The notes under the pieces are model-generated. The model saw only the letters and a program-made list of their open reading frames with translations. It had not been told where the DNA came from and did not search any database. A DNA stretch of 64,000 nucleotides from Ciona intestinalis (Eukaryota; Chordata; Ascidiacea; Phlebobranchia; Cionidae), in NCBI RefSeq assembly GCF_000224145.3, contig NC_020175.2, forward strand, positions 4,816,876 to 4,880,875, in the 5' to 3' direction. Position numbers and translations under genes: made by a program. This document shows positions 26,069-35,062 of the stretch, piece by piece. Position 1 is the stretch's first letter. Every line of letters begins with the position of its first letter.

Positions 26069-26537
26069 CACTAAATGCAATATTCTAAAATAATAAAAAG
26101 CATGATGTTACTAAATGAGATGAAACTAAATACAAAACATCCAACGCCAGTGCTTTATGTCCTACCAAGGGTCCTTATAAACCCAAGCCTGGTGTGGCAG
26201 GGAAAGCAGATTTTTGCACTGCATTAATCAGTAAACATTTCAACCAGGGAGTTAGATGTACTTTCTAAAATTGTAAGATTAAATATCCCTAAAACTTTTA
26301 AAACATGAGAATAAGGAATAGTTAACCATGCATTTCTTTGAAACATTAACTAAATGGCTGTAATATTTATATTTATTAGTTATTCCGTTGTGGAAAACTT
26401 CAGAGTGAGCCTGCCAACCCTGCCACTCTAGGTTTGGCGAAAATATGGAACTGGCTTTTTTATGGTCTTAGTTATTTGCAAGCACCTCAGTAACAATATT
26501 GTCAAAAATTCAAAATAAAGTTTCGCGCAAATTAAAA

Positions 26538-29500
26538 CTAAGAATCATCTTTTTTTCGCATGTTCCGACTTTTTTTAACATTTGTTTTTCTTTTTTTAAA
26601 GGCAACAACTTCGAAAACGGCATCATCGGAAGCGGCAACAACAGTTTTTTCCTCGAATTCAATCTTGGGAGGAACTTCCTTAACAAATACAGGAGCTTCG
26701 TATTCATATGTGGGCTCAGGTCTGAAAAACAACAATATTTATAATAACAAAGATACAAAAAAAGTAATTAAAAAGTTAAATAAAAAATGTAATCGAAAAT
26801 ATAATCAGTTTAATCATCCAATAAGTTACAAACGCGGTAACTCCTAAGCAAGCACAAAGTGTATGAAACAGAACACCGTGTTGTAACAACTGTCGTTTCC
26901 CCATCATGCGGGATAAATAAGTTGGATTCACTCATGCAATACCATTCCTTATGCAAGAATGCAACAAAAGAAAAATCACCCCTTTATATCACATGATCAT
27001 CCCAAAAATGAATAATAACATTCTAAAAGTACAAAACACAAAACTACTTTTTAGATGAACATCTTAAAAAAATATAAACGTTTGAGAAACCAATAATCAA
27101 CAAACAACATACTCTTCCTTCTCCACGGTCTCCCAACTACCATACGGGTGTGATGACTTGGATGATGATGATTTAAATGTAGATGATTTAGGTGGTGGTT
27201 TGAATGTGTTGGTGGTTACAGGGTTAACATGGGCCACTGTGTCTTGGATTTTCCGCTTCTTAGGTTTTGCAATAAGGTGGTCCGTGGATGCTGTGTTTAA
27301 ATTATAATCATAAATTTTGTGCAAAGTAGAAAAATTGATTAATTACAGTAGCAAAGATTAAGTTAATTAATATAACAAGAAAGAGAAGGGAATTACCACA
27401 AACGACAGTCCATATACCCACAGTTTGGGTAAAAACTACTTGAGTAAAATCACCAGTTAAAAGCATAGCTGCTTAACACACAAAAACTCAGTAAACAATA
27501 AAATGTTGACCTGCACTAGTTTGTGGCAAAGGTTGAGGTTTCTTTGGTTCAAGATGGGCAGGTAATTTTAATCCCTGCAATTCAAGGTCTTTCCTATATT
27601 GTTGTATAGCGGCTGATTCCATCCGTTTTAAATATCCATCAGCTCGCTGGTTTGTTGCGTGTTGTTGTTTACTATTCTTCTTTATCTGGATAACAACGAT
27701 TTAACCTCCTTTTTATTTATTCTTTCGTTTTTAATAACAAAATTCACAAGTCAGGAATGTCTGGAGTAGCATGTCGCTCAACTTTTAAAGGGCCTAAACA
27801 CACCCCACGTCACTTTTATTTTTTATGGTAAATTCATAAAGCGACTGTTTTATTGATTCCAAAAATACTTTGCTTTTTAAAATTGGTCCAGTATAGGCGG
27901 AGATATTCGTCCTCAAACAGTGATCTCTAGCGCTGTCTTTTTTTTACTACGAGCTCCGTGATTGTGACGTAGGAACGTACTAGTCACGTGACTGATTAAT
28001 TCGTAAAAGCGAAACCTGTGTTTTTTTTGTGCTTTTTTGCGTTTTTTTTGTTCTCTCGTTTTTCGCTGAAAACACTGCCTCTCACCTTTCTGAATGAGAG
28101 CGGCCACGCTTCAACAATTTTGTGACGTGTTTGTCACGTGGGTAGTACACTTCTCAATTTTTTTCGCCACGCAACTTTCAAATCAGTTTTTTGAATTTCA
28201 CGGTGTTTGAGCTGGAATATCTTTGGTTATACAGAACCGATTAAAACAAGTAAGGTGTCGTTGGAATTAGAAAAACACACTCTATCGATTAAAGCGAAGT
28301 ACATTTGGGGTGTGTTTAGGCCCTTTAAAACGGAAGTAACATCATATGTTTTAGAACCCTAGTTTTAATCATAAAACAGCTTTTACCCTGCTGTTAGGTG
28401 TGTATTAATCAAGAAGGTTTAAAAATGTATAGTATAATAGAATAAATAGATGAAGTGGTTAAACAAATTGAGATACAAATACAAACAAATTTAAAATAAA
28501 AGGTTTAATATAAAGTTTATTGTTTGGTTTATGAATAAAAAATGTTATTGATTTACCATTTTATAAACCTAAATGTAAATCCCTTGCATAAAACATTGAA
28601 TCTCATTCATTTTAGTGGTACTTTATTTAAGAAAAACAAAAACAATCTTAAAGGAAATACACAAACAGTTATATTTCCTGCGAGTTGTTTATTTTAGACT
28701 CGATTACTCTGTATGTATCAACACACTGGCAGTGGTTGGTACATAACTACTTAATATTGGTTAATATTTTACAAACAACTGACTTGTTCAATCTGCCGTT
28801 CCTTTTTCGCCTGGTGACTTTTACCTCGTTCATGAAAGTCAATGCTCTGAAATAAAAAAAATAAATAATATTTTTAGGAATGCAGTATCATACTAAAGAA
28901 CTTTAAACGTACACTATTTTAAAAAGGAAAAATATTAACTGCATAACATAATAGCTGTGGTGGAGTGAGTAGCACACCTGCATGTAAACCACCTGATAAA
29001 GGGTCAAGGCTTGGCGCTGCTCCCATTTAAATATAAAATAAATAAAGTCTTTAAATAACTCACTGACCGCTTTGTTGTCACCGATCCAACATTTACAAAC
29101 TTCGCAAAATTTTCTGGGTTGAGATTTCCAATAAGATGCCCTGGAGTAAATACTTGGTCACGAACATGTACAAATAATATTGGTGAAAAAGAGGGGACAT
29201 ACTTTTATTTACACTGCGACTGCATTAAAAGGTTAGCGATAATAACAGTAGTTATTACATGGGAGTCTTGTTTCATACACCTCATGCCTACTTCCAAATT
29301 ACAGTGTACGCAATTTTGCAAGTTAGGGCTATTGTTTTTAAGCCAAGCAGAAAATTTGTACACTGCAATAAAAGGTATAACAATACTTAGGCAGCATCCC
29401 AGTTTTATACCTTCAACTTTTATATATAACATAGGTTTTCACTGTTAGGTGTCTATACAAACAGACAGAACGAAAGTAAATTGACACAATAATCAATAAG

Positions 29501-29630
29501 GTACCCTATGTTTGATGAAGTGAATTTAAAAAATGTCACTCAAGATTTTATTAAAAAAAAACTGACCCCTAGGTAAGAATCTAATTCAATATAATTAATC
29601 AAACTTATTTTAGGAAACAAAGACTTACAT
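26538..29630 (-). CDS. WBP4: WBP4-like spliceosomal protein lacking WW domains
   Basis: Six exons: 29629-29630, 29068-29140, 28784-28846, 27511-27685, 27113-27290 and 26538-26721. All splice phases agree and give about 224 residues, against roughly 376 in human. The N-terminus has the U1-type zinc finger (SYWKSQPRKFCEVCKCWIG, then DFHERGKSH). Next comes a helix (ESAAIQQYRKDLELQGL), a Ser/Lys-rich linker with HPYGSWETVEKEE, and the C-terminal box (PPKIEFEEKTVV, FKKRKTNVKKSRNMRKKD) that matches the vertebrate C-terminus. WBP4/FBP21 is a spliceosome component active around B-complex formation. The two WW domains that sit between the helix and the linker in vertebrates are absent: exon 27511-27685 joins in frame to 27113-27290, and I see no WW-like frame in the 220-base intron between them. 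The ATG is split: AT at 29630-29629 before a GTAAGT donor, and G at 29140 after the acceptor. Confidence 0.88.
26826..26930 (-). repeat. Dispersed repeat, family C
   Basis: AAGTTACAAACGCGGTAACT, AGCACAAAGTGTATGAAAC, ACACCGTGTTGTAACAACTG and GGGATAAATAAGTTGGATTC. It lies in the last intron of WBP4. Confidence 0.65.
27789..28324. mobile_element. Non-autonomous DNA transposon with perfect 25-bp inverted ends
   Basis: The left end at 27783-27807 and the right end at 28306-28330 are exact inverted copies over 25 bases, core AGGGCCTAAACACACCCCA. If the symmetric TTTTAAA edge is read as a TTAA target duplication (27785-27788 and 28325-28328), the element is 536 bp and piggyBac-like. A TTTAAA duplication is equally possible. 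The interior has no transposase frame. It carries three CACGTG-type motifs, T-rich tracts and higher GC than its surroundings. It sits in the intron between WBP4 exons 3 and 4. Confidence 0.88.
29235..29320 (+). repeat. Dispersed repeat, family C
   Basis: GTTATTACATGGGAGTCTTG, TTTCATACACCTCATGCCTA and a diverged AATTACAGTGTACGCAATTT. It lies in the first intron of WBP4, inside the split start codon. Confidence 0.6.
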
Positions 29631-30184
29631 GTTCTTCAGTTATCTTAACTTGACCAGTTTCAAATCATTTTAAACAACTCTAACAACAATTTTCTAGGAG
29701 TAATACACATGGAGTATAATGTTATTAACTCAATCATGAATCACTATGTGTGAATACCTTGCTTCAAATTAAGCACTTCTGTAATTCACACAAACATAAT
29801 ATTTGCATCAAGTTACACAAACACACATTGCACTTTTGAAAGGTAATAGGAAATCAAACTACTTAATCGACCAAAAATATTGTTTAGCTTGAAAAAAATT
29901 ACAGACATAAATTGCTTTTAAAGTGTAATCAATTTTTTGTTATTTACAAAAACACATTTTTCTCATTGAGTTATGACTCTTGGGATACAAAAATGAAATA
30001 AACATGTTACAATTATGAAATATAAAGTGAAACTCACACTCTGGCACACAATGTATTGTAATATAAGACGTGAAACTGCTGAGTATGATATCAGAAATGA
30101 CATTTTATATCAATATTAGAATTACTATAATGAAGTAATACATGTGTTGCTATCAATCAGTTAATATAATGAACCTTTCCCCCA
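29631..30184. other. Intergenic, WBP4 5' end and SNX 3' end
   Basis: AT-rich DNA between the WBP4 start and the SNX stop, both minus strand. It should hold the SNX 3' untranslated region and the WBP4 promoter. No exon or RNA gene was seen. Confidence 0.5.
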
Positions 30185-31750
30185 CTAAGCAATGGCCCTT
30201 GCCTCTGGCATAAATGCTTCCCAATTCTTAATGTTCTGCTCCTGACTCTTCATGAGATTCTTAAGGAAGATGAGAACTAACTGTCTGAAGTCCACCACGC
30301 GATCTTGCTCGAAAGCTTGCATCTCTTTCTTTATCTCTGCGGACAGCTCGTCAAAATCGCTCTTGCATGTTTGGACTCTCGCTTCCAGTTCTTTAATATC
30401 CGCTTGAATTTGAGCGATTTTATCTGTCCTTCCAGAGGCTTGCATCTTTGCTTCTGCTTCTTTCTTCCTTTGAACGTTTTGCTCTGCGTTCTGCCAGTTT
30501 TGCCAGCTCTTCACCCTGACCATGAAAATCTCTTTGATTTCTGTAATAATACGCAGATAATCAGCAAGTGTTTCAGCCACAGCGTAGTAATCTGTATTAG
30601 ATTGTTCCTGATGAACATTCTCGATTTTTTCGAACGCATCGGAAAGTTGCGCAAGCGCACGAGATAGGGCAGTGTGCTCCTCAGCATTTCCCAGTGTTGC
30701 CGAACTCTTTGCAAAAAGTGCAGTGTTGACCGCAAGTTCCTTTCTATGATGCACAAGACTTTCAAAGGATGCGTGCAACTTTCTAAGCTGCTGTTCCAAG
30801 CTTTCAATTTGTTGTTGCTTCTCTTCAAACCATGAATCCTCTTCTGTCATCTTGATAGTTATTTTGCTCAAAGCACCTTCAACATTTTTCACCAACCTCA
30901 TGACCCCAGCTCCACTCAATGCTCTGGTGTTAGTTGCTTGCGGCAGCTCCTCTTGCTCAAGAAAATCTCGGAAATCCTGGTCCTGCACAAGTGTATTGTG
31001 CCTCGCAACTCTGTTCAAATATCTCTCCAAAGCTGCTCTTCTTTTTTCAACAAAATCAATCGAAACAGCTTCCTCGTCGGTTTTCGACATTTTAATTAGC
31101 GTCATGCCAACTATACTTTTTTCAGGGGCGGGCGGGACTATTCTACCAGCGTGGCGATGTTTTGCCAATAACTTTTCATGAATACCAAGGAAATCACTGA
31201 ACCTCCGGTCCACTGCCAGTTCTGCTCGCTTGAAACTTGGGATGGAGGTCTTGGTACGAACTCTATACGACATATAAGCATTCATACCATCTCCTACCTT
31301 ATGTGGGTCGGATACTTGGATAGTAATATCATTTACTTTAGAATCATACTGTGAGCTATGAGATGCTTTGCTATAATCATCCTTAGCAGTATCCGTGTAC
31401 TTGGTTGGAACTTCAATTGAAATATTTGGCAAGTTTGCTGAAGCAGACGCGCTTTCAAACATATCATCATCATCGTCATCATCCAATAACTCTGGCTCCA
31501 CTTTTACCGGCTCCGGAGCCGCGGCTTCTTTAACCACCGGAACCGGGTCAGGTTCAGTAACAACTGTCGGCTTGGTGACAACTTCTTCTTGAGAAACAAC
31601 TTCTGCTTGTTTGACACTTTCCTCTTGATTGACAGGTTTTTCTGCTGCATCATCATCAAGGTTGATCTCTGTTTCTACTGGAGCAATCTCACTCCCAACT
31701 TCTTCTGTTTCTTCATCATCAAACGGAGGCGGTTCTCGGCTGTCACTCAT
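30185..31750 (-). CDS. SNX1/2: Sorting nexin 1/2, retromer-associated PX-BAR protein, intronless
   Basis: A single open frame of 521 residues, about the length of human SNX1 (522). Residues 1-135 are acidic and low-complexity, including a run of seven Asp. The PX domain follows at about 138-270, with the phosphoinositide-binding RRFSDFLG, the VPPAPEKS loop and EKRRAALERYL. Residues 295-515 form the BAR helices, ending EAFMPEARAIA as in SNX1/2. The protein should bind PI3P membranes and dimerise to tubulate early endosomes with the retromer. The lack of coding introns contrasts with every other gene here and suggests a retrocopy or complete intron loss. A TTTCAG acceptor ends at 31755, four bases before the ATG, fitting a 5' intron or spliced-leader site. 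One gene for vertebrate SNX1 and SNX2 is expected, so I do not choose between the names. Confidence 0.95.
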   Translation of the reverse strand: MSDSREPPPFDDEETEEVGSEIAPVETEINLDDDAAEKPVNQEESVKQAEVVSQEEVVTKPTVVTEPDPVPVVKEAAAPEPVKVEPELLDDDDDDDMFESASASANLPNISIEVPTKYTDTAKDDYSKASHSSQYDSKVNDITIQVSDPHKVGDGMNAYMSYRVRTKTSIPSFKRAELAVDRRFSDFLGIHEKLLAKHRHAGRIVPPAPEKSIVGMTLIKMSKTDEEAVSIDFVEKRRAALERYLNRVARHNTLVQDQDFRDFLEQEELPQATNTRALSGAGVMRLVKNVEGALSKITIKMTEEDSWFEEKQQQIESLEQQLRKLHASFESLVHHRKELAVNTALFAKSSATLGNAEEHTALSRALAQLSDAFEKIENVHQEQSNTDYYAVAETLADYLRIITEIKEIFMVRVKSWQNWQNAEQNVQRKKEAEAKMQASGRTDKIAQIQADIKELEARVQTCKSDFDELSAEIKKEMQAFEQDRVVDFRQLVLIFLKNLMKSQEQNIKNWEAFMPEARAIA

Positions 31751-31994
31751 TTTGCTGAAATATTTTTAACGATCTATCTAAGTCAACACTTTTCACTGTA
31801 AATAAAAAACAAACAATGTTAATTTACAGGCCACAGAAAGAGGGTGTATGTCAAATCTCGTATATGGAGTGGCAGGAGTCCCATGTTGCAGGACCTTACC
31901 CACGTAGAATAGAAGAGAACGTGGGGGATAATAAACTAACGACGGGCCAAGTCTTACTACACATGGTGCAGAATAGGCTACAGGGTGATAAATA

Positions 31995-32475
31995 AACTCT
32001 TCATAGCAATTAGCATAACACGAAACTGCTACAACAAATTAAAACTAGAGACAGAATGCGAAAACAAATATATATACTGTAATGTTGTACGAAAAATAAC
32101 GAAGACAAGTATTCTATAGAAACCTTAAACAGTATCACATGATAAGAATTGCGCTCAGGTATACTTATAACGTGCTACCATGAAATTCTCCGCAGTAAAT
32201 CACTTAAAATGCGGATAATGAATTTCCACACTTACACATATTACTGCGCTTACACAAAACTACGTACACGTGAACTAAGGAGTACAGAAGTTAAGAGTCA
32301 ATATTGCTGTAAATTATTTGTCTTTGCGTGGATGGCCAACGACATACATTACAACATGGGTGTCTTATTTTATTTTACACAACTCTCGCCCAGTTACAAG
32401 TTACCACATACAGCTCATACTGTAGTTTAGAGGTTGGAATTGCCATAAAGACCGTCAATCATTTGTCCCTGCGTG
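31995..32475 (+). repeat. Local direct repeat, copy 1
   Basis: AATTAGCATAACACGAAACT through GAAACCTTAAACAGTATCAC and onward to TCATTTGTCCCTGC matches 34210-34496 closely. Copy 1 has about 250 extra bases (roughly 32180-32430) before the final matching part. Confidence 0.85.
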
Positions 32476-32660
32476 TCAGGGCAGCGACAGTCGTTATACC
32501 ATGGGTGTCTTGTTTCACAAAACGCGTGCCTGTTTACAAGTTACCACGTACAGCGTTTACCGGAGTTCGGAAATTGAAATCCTTTTTACCATAAAAGACT
32601 GTCAATCATTATTGTTGCTGCGTGACAGGGCAACGACAGTCGTTCCAGCACCGGTATCTT
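32350..32660 (+). repeat. Family C repeat in tandem (about 147-bp period)
   Basis: Two to three units: ACATGGGTGTCTTATTTTAT at about 32353 and ACCATGGGTGTCTTGTTTCA at about 32498. Each is followed by AAGTTACCACATACAGC or AAGTTACCACGTACAGC and by a CGTCAATCATTTGTCCCTGC-like end. Confidence 0.75.
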
Positions 32661-32866
32661 ATCCTTGTTATGACGGTTCACGATCGAGGAAACAAGTGTA
32701 GCAGCATGTCACAGGCCTGCATGTAACAGCATTAGAACGCCTTTATCGGCCTTCTAACCCAAGATCAATATTTGATTTTTTTATAAATTTGTTGATATTA
32801 GGTACATGCTGTTAAATTATCATTCATACAAAGCATGTACACAGCACGCGTCTATTCACCCCGGAC

Positions 32867-32965
32867 TCTAATAAACGTTGGTTGCAGATATTAATAAACC
32901 ATCATGCATTTTATTGTTTCTAGATTTTGCTTGTGTGTGTAGCCTCATATAGCCTACATTTGTTT
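32867..32965 (+). pseudogene. Duplicated 3' end of the small peptide gene
   Basis: GTTGGTTGCAGATATTAATA, AACCATCATGCATTTTATTG and GTGTAGCCTCATATAG closely match the 3' untranslated region of the peptide gene at 33873-33960. No matching coding exon remains upstream, so this looks like the residue of a tandem duplicate. Confidence 0.7.
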
Positions 32966-33332
32966 TTGGTTATCGACCTACGACGTATACGCTATCAATG
33001 CTGTTTTAACATCCACGCAGTTGTCTAAGTTATACGAAGTGAAAAATCACCAAGGCAATATTTCGGTTTAACATTCTGTGGTGTCGAAGGGTTACTTAGA
33101 AACATCAAGGAAGTTATTAAATCAAAAAAACTTCACGTGATCGTTTCAGTGAAATCGGTAGAGATAAAAAAAGAGCTTTTTTCAAAAAAAGTGCTTACGC
33201 GTTTGATAACCACCACGCTCGTAATAAAAGGCGGTGCGTTCTGGTAAGAAATCATCTCTTCATTTAGAAGGCAACAAAGTGAGTGGTTGGTTTGATTTAC
33301 TTGTGTTTTGTGACTAATATTTGTTTCTGCAG

Positions 33333-33855
33333 ATGAATAAGTCAGCGCTTCTCCTCTTGCATGTCATCGGACTCCTTGTCTCTATGGAAACTGCCGTGGT
33401 ACATGGATTCTGGAGAGCCCGCCCTACACCACCACCAGAGACGCGTCGCCGATGGGGAGGGTGGAACCAACAGCAGAATGGTAGGAATTATTATTTGTTA
33501 ACTTTCTATGGTTACATTAAATGTAAGAAATGGTCAGTAGGTCACTGGTCATACGTCATAATGTATAATATAAGTTAAAATACAGTATTATATCATTTTT
33601 TATTAAGAAGATAAATATTAAAAAAGAAATGTACAAAATATGTAGCACCCAACAACTGTTATTTTTAGTTGGAACCCGAGTTCTAGACTCCTCATAAAAT
33701 AAGTTAAGTAACCTGTGGGAACCAGTTTTCTAGGGGAACCAGATTTCTACGACATCGGCTTACGTATATACCGCGACATTTAATACATTTAATGTGTTTC
33801 AGTCCCAGACTTAGTGGACGAGTTAAGCGATCTGGAAATGATATTGGACAATTAG
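33333..33855 (+). CDS. Small secreted peptide precursor, cationic core and acidic tail (novel candidate)
   Basis: Two coding exons (33333-33480 and 33803-33855) join in phase to a 66-residue protein. A non-coding first exon probably ends near 33279, and its acceptor TTTCTGCAG directly precedes the ATG. Residues 1-25 are a signal peptide (MNKSALLLLHVIGLLVSMET, then AVVHG). Next comes a Trp/Arg/Pro-rich basic part (FWRARPTPPPETRRRWGGW), which contains an RRR processing site, and a strongly acidic C-terminus (VPDLVDELSDLEMILDN). Signal, cationic peptide and anionic extension is the layout of known tunicate antimicrobial-peptide precursors; a neuropeptide or hormone precursor is the alternative. 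I recognise no named family. Intron retention would give a different tail (NGRNYY and about 30 more residues). AATAAA lies at 33891. Confidence 0.7.
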
Positions 33856-33890
33856 ATGATCTAAAATGCCTAATGTTGGTTGCAAACAAT

Positions 33891-33896
33891 AATAAA
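33891..33896 (+). terminator. AATAAA polyadenylation signal of the peptide gene
   Basis: A canonical AATAAA lies 36 bases after the stop codon of the peptide gene. It is conserved in the duplicated copy near 32888. Confidence 0.7.
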
Positions 33897-34139
33897 CCAT
33901 CATGCATTTTAATGTTTCTTGATTTTGTTTGTTTATGTGTAGCCTCATATATAGTTGTTCTTGTTCACGACAGCCGATTTATTACCCTATATTGTATGGA
34001 ACGGAGAACGAGTTCGCAGAAATAGTCCGCAGGTGGAGTCCTACGGGTCAAGAATCGGGACAGAAAACGGGACTTGGCCGGAACACTAGAGTCGGAACAT
34101 GAAGAAAAAACTTCACTACCGCGAGCACATCACTTCCGG

Positions 34140-34215
34140 ACGTACAAGGGTGTTGGGGTAATGGGCCAAATCTGGCTTAAATCCCAGGTCCTCACGGACC
34201 TCACCCATACAGAAT
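34140..34215 (-). repeat. Dispersed repeat, family B
   Basis: GTTGGGGTAATGGGCCAAAT, CTTAAATCCCAGGTCC and CCTCACCCATACAGAAT. Related fragments occur near 10845, 19920, 31855, 36125, 40190, 41040, 41130, 57635 and 58870 in either orientation. Confidence 0.65.
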
Positions 34216-34496
34216 AGAAATTAGCATAAAACGAAACTGTTACAACAAATTAAAACTAAAGACAGAATGCGAAAACAAATATATATACTGTAATGTTGTA
34301 CGAAAAATAATAAAGAGAAGTTTTCTATAGAAACCTTAAACAGTATCACACATGGCGCCCTCTATAGAGGTATCACATGATAAAAATTTCGCTCAGACAG
34401 GTATACTTATAATACGCTACCATATATATATATATATTCTAATAATAATCCTCCGCAGTGGAATTGGCATTAAGACCATCGACCATTTGTCCCTGC
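34210..34496 (+). repeat. Local direct repeat, copy 2 (cut by gap)
   Basis: Matches 31995-32475 and ends at GACCATTTGTCCCTGC exactly where the 500-N gap begins. The peptide gene lies between the two copies. Confidence 0.85.
34343..34377. mobile_element. 19-bp insertion with 8-bp target duplication
   Basis: Compared with copy 1, copy 2 contains CATGGCGCCCTCTATAGAG (34351-34369) between two exact GTATCACA octamers (34343-34350 and 34370-34377). Copy 1 has one GTATCACA only. An 8-bp duplication fits hAT or P-type insertion; the short insert may be an excision remnant. Confidence 0.65.
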
Positions 34497-34996
34497 NNNN
34501 NNNNNNNNNNNNNNNNNNNNNNNNNNNNNNNNNNNNNNNNNNNNNNNNNNNNNNNNNNNNNNNNNNNNNNNNNNNNNNNNNNNNNNNNNNNNNNNNNNNN
34601 NNNNNNNNNNNNNNNNNNNNNNNNNNNNNNNNNNNNNNNNNNNNNNNNNNNNNNNNNNNNNNNNNNNNNNNNNNNNNNNNNNNNNNNNNNNNNNNNNNNN
34701 NNNNNNNNNNNNNNNNNNNNNNNNNNNNNNNNNNNNNNNNNNNNNNNNNNNNNNNNNNNNNNNNNNNNNNNNNNNNNNNNNNNNNNNNNNNNNNNNNNNN
34801 NNNNNNNNNNNNNNNNNNNNNNNNNNNNNNNNNNNNNNNNNNNNNNNNNNNNNNNNNNNNNNNNNNNNNNNNNNNNNNNNNNNNNNNNNNNNNNNNNNNN
34901 NNNNNNNNNNNNNNNNNNNNNNNNNNNNNNNNNNNNNNNNNNNNNNNNNNNNNNNNNNNNNNNNNNNNNNNNNNNNNNNNNNNNNNNNNNNNNNNN
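34497..34996. other. Assembly gap (500 N)
   Basis: Exactly 500 N, probably a placeholder. It interrupts the second local repeat and falls where the missing C-terminal exons of EIF3L should be. Confidence 0.95.
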
Positions 34997-35062
34997 TTTC
35001 TGCACTTTCAGCCTTTCATAAATTTTCTAGCCCTTACAAAAATACTTTGTTATAAAACATAC

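Larger units (their letters stand above)
31755..33200. other. Repeat-rich intergenic region upstream of SNX and the peptide gene
   Basis: Contains a family B fragment (about 31855-31925), the first copy of a local direct repeat, tandem family C units and a duplicated 3'-end fragment of the peptide gene; these are listed separately. No further exon was recognised. Confidence 0.5.

Noticed and set aside
27294-27510. Search for WW domain exons of WBP4
   Set aside because: No frame gives the W...YYY...W-P pattern; the short readable stretch (FTQTVGIWTVVCG) is not a WW domain.
27913-28107. Basic open frame inside the WBP4 intron
   Set aside because: It lies within the transposon-like element, comes from T-rich tracts on the other strand, and has no splice connection to WBP4.
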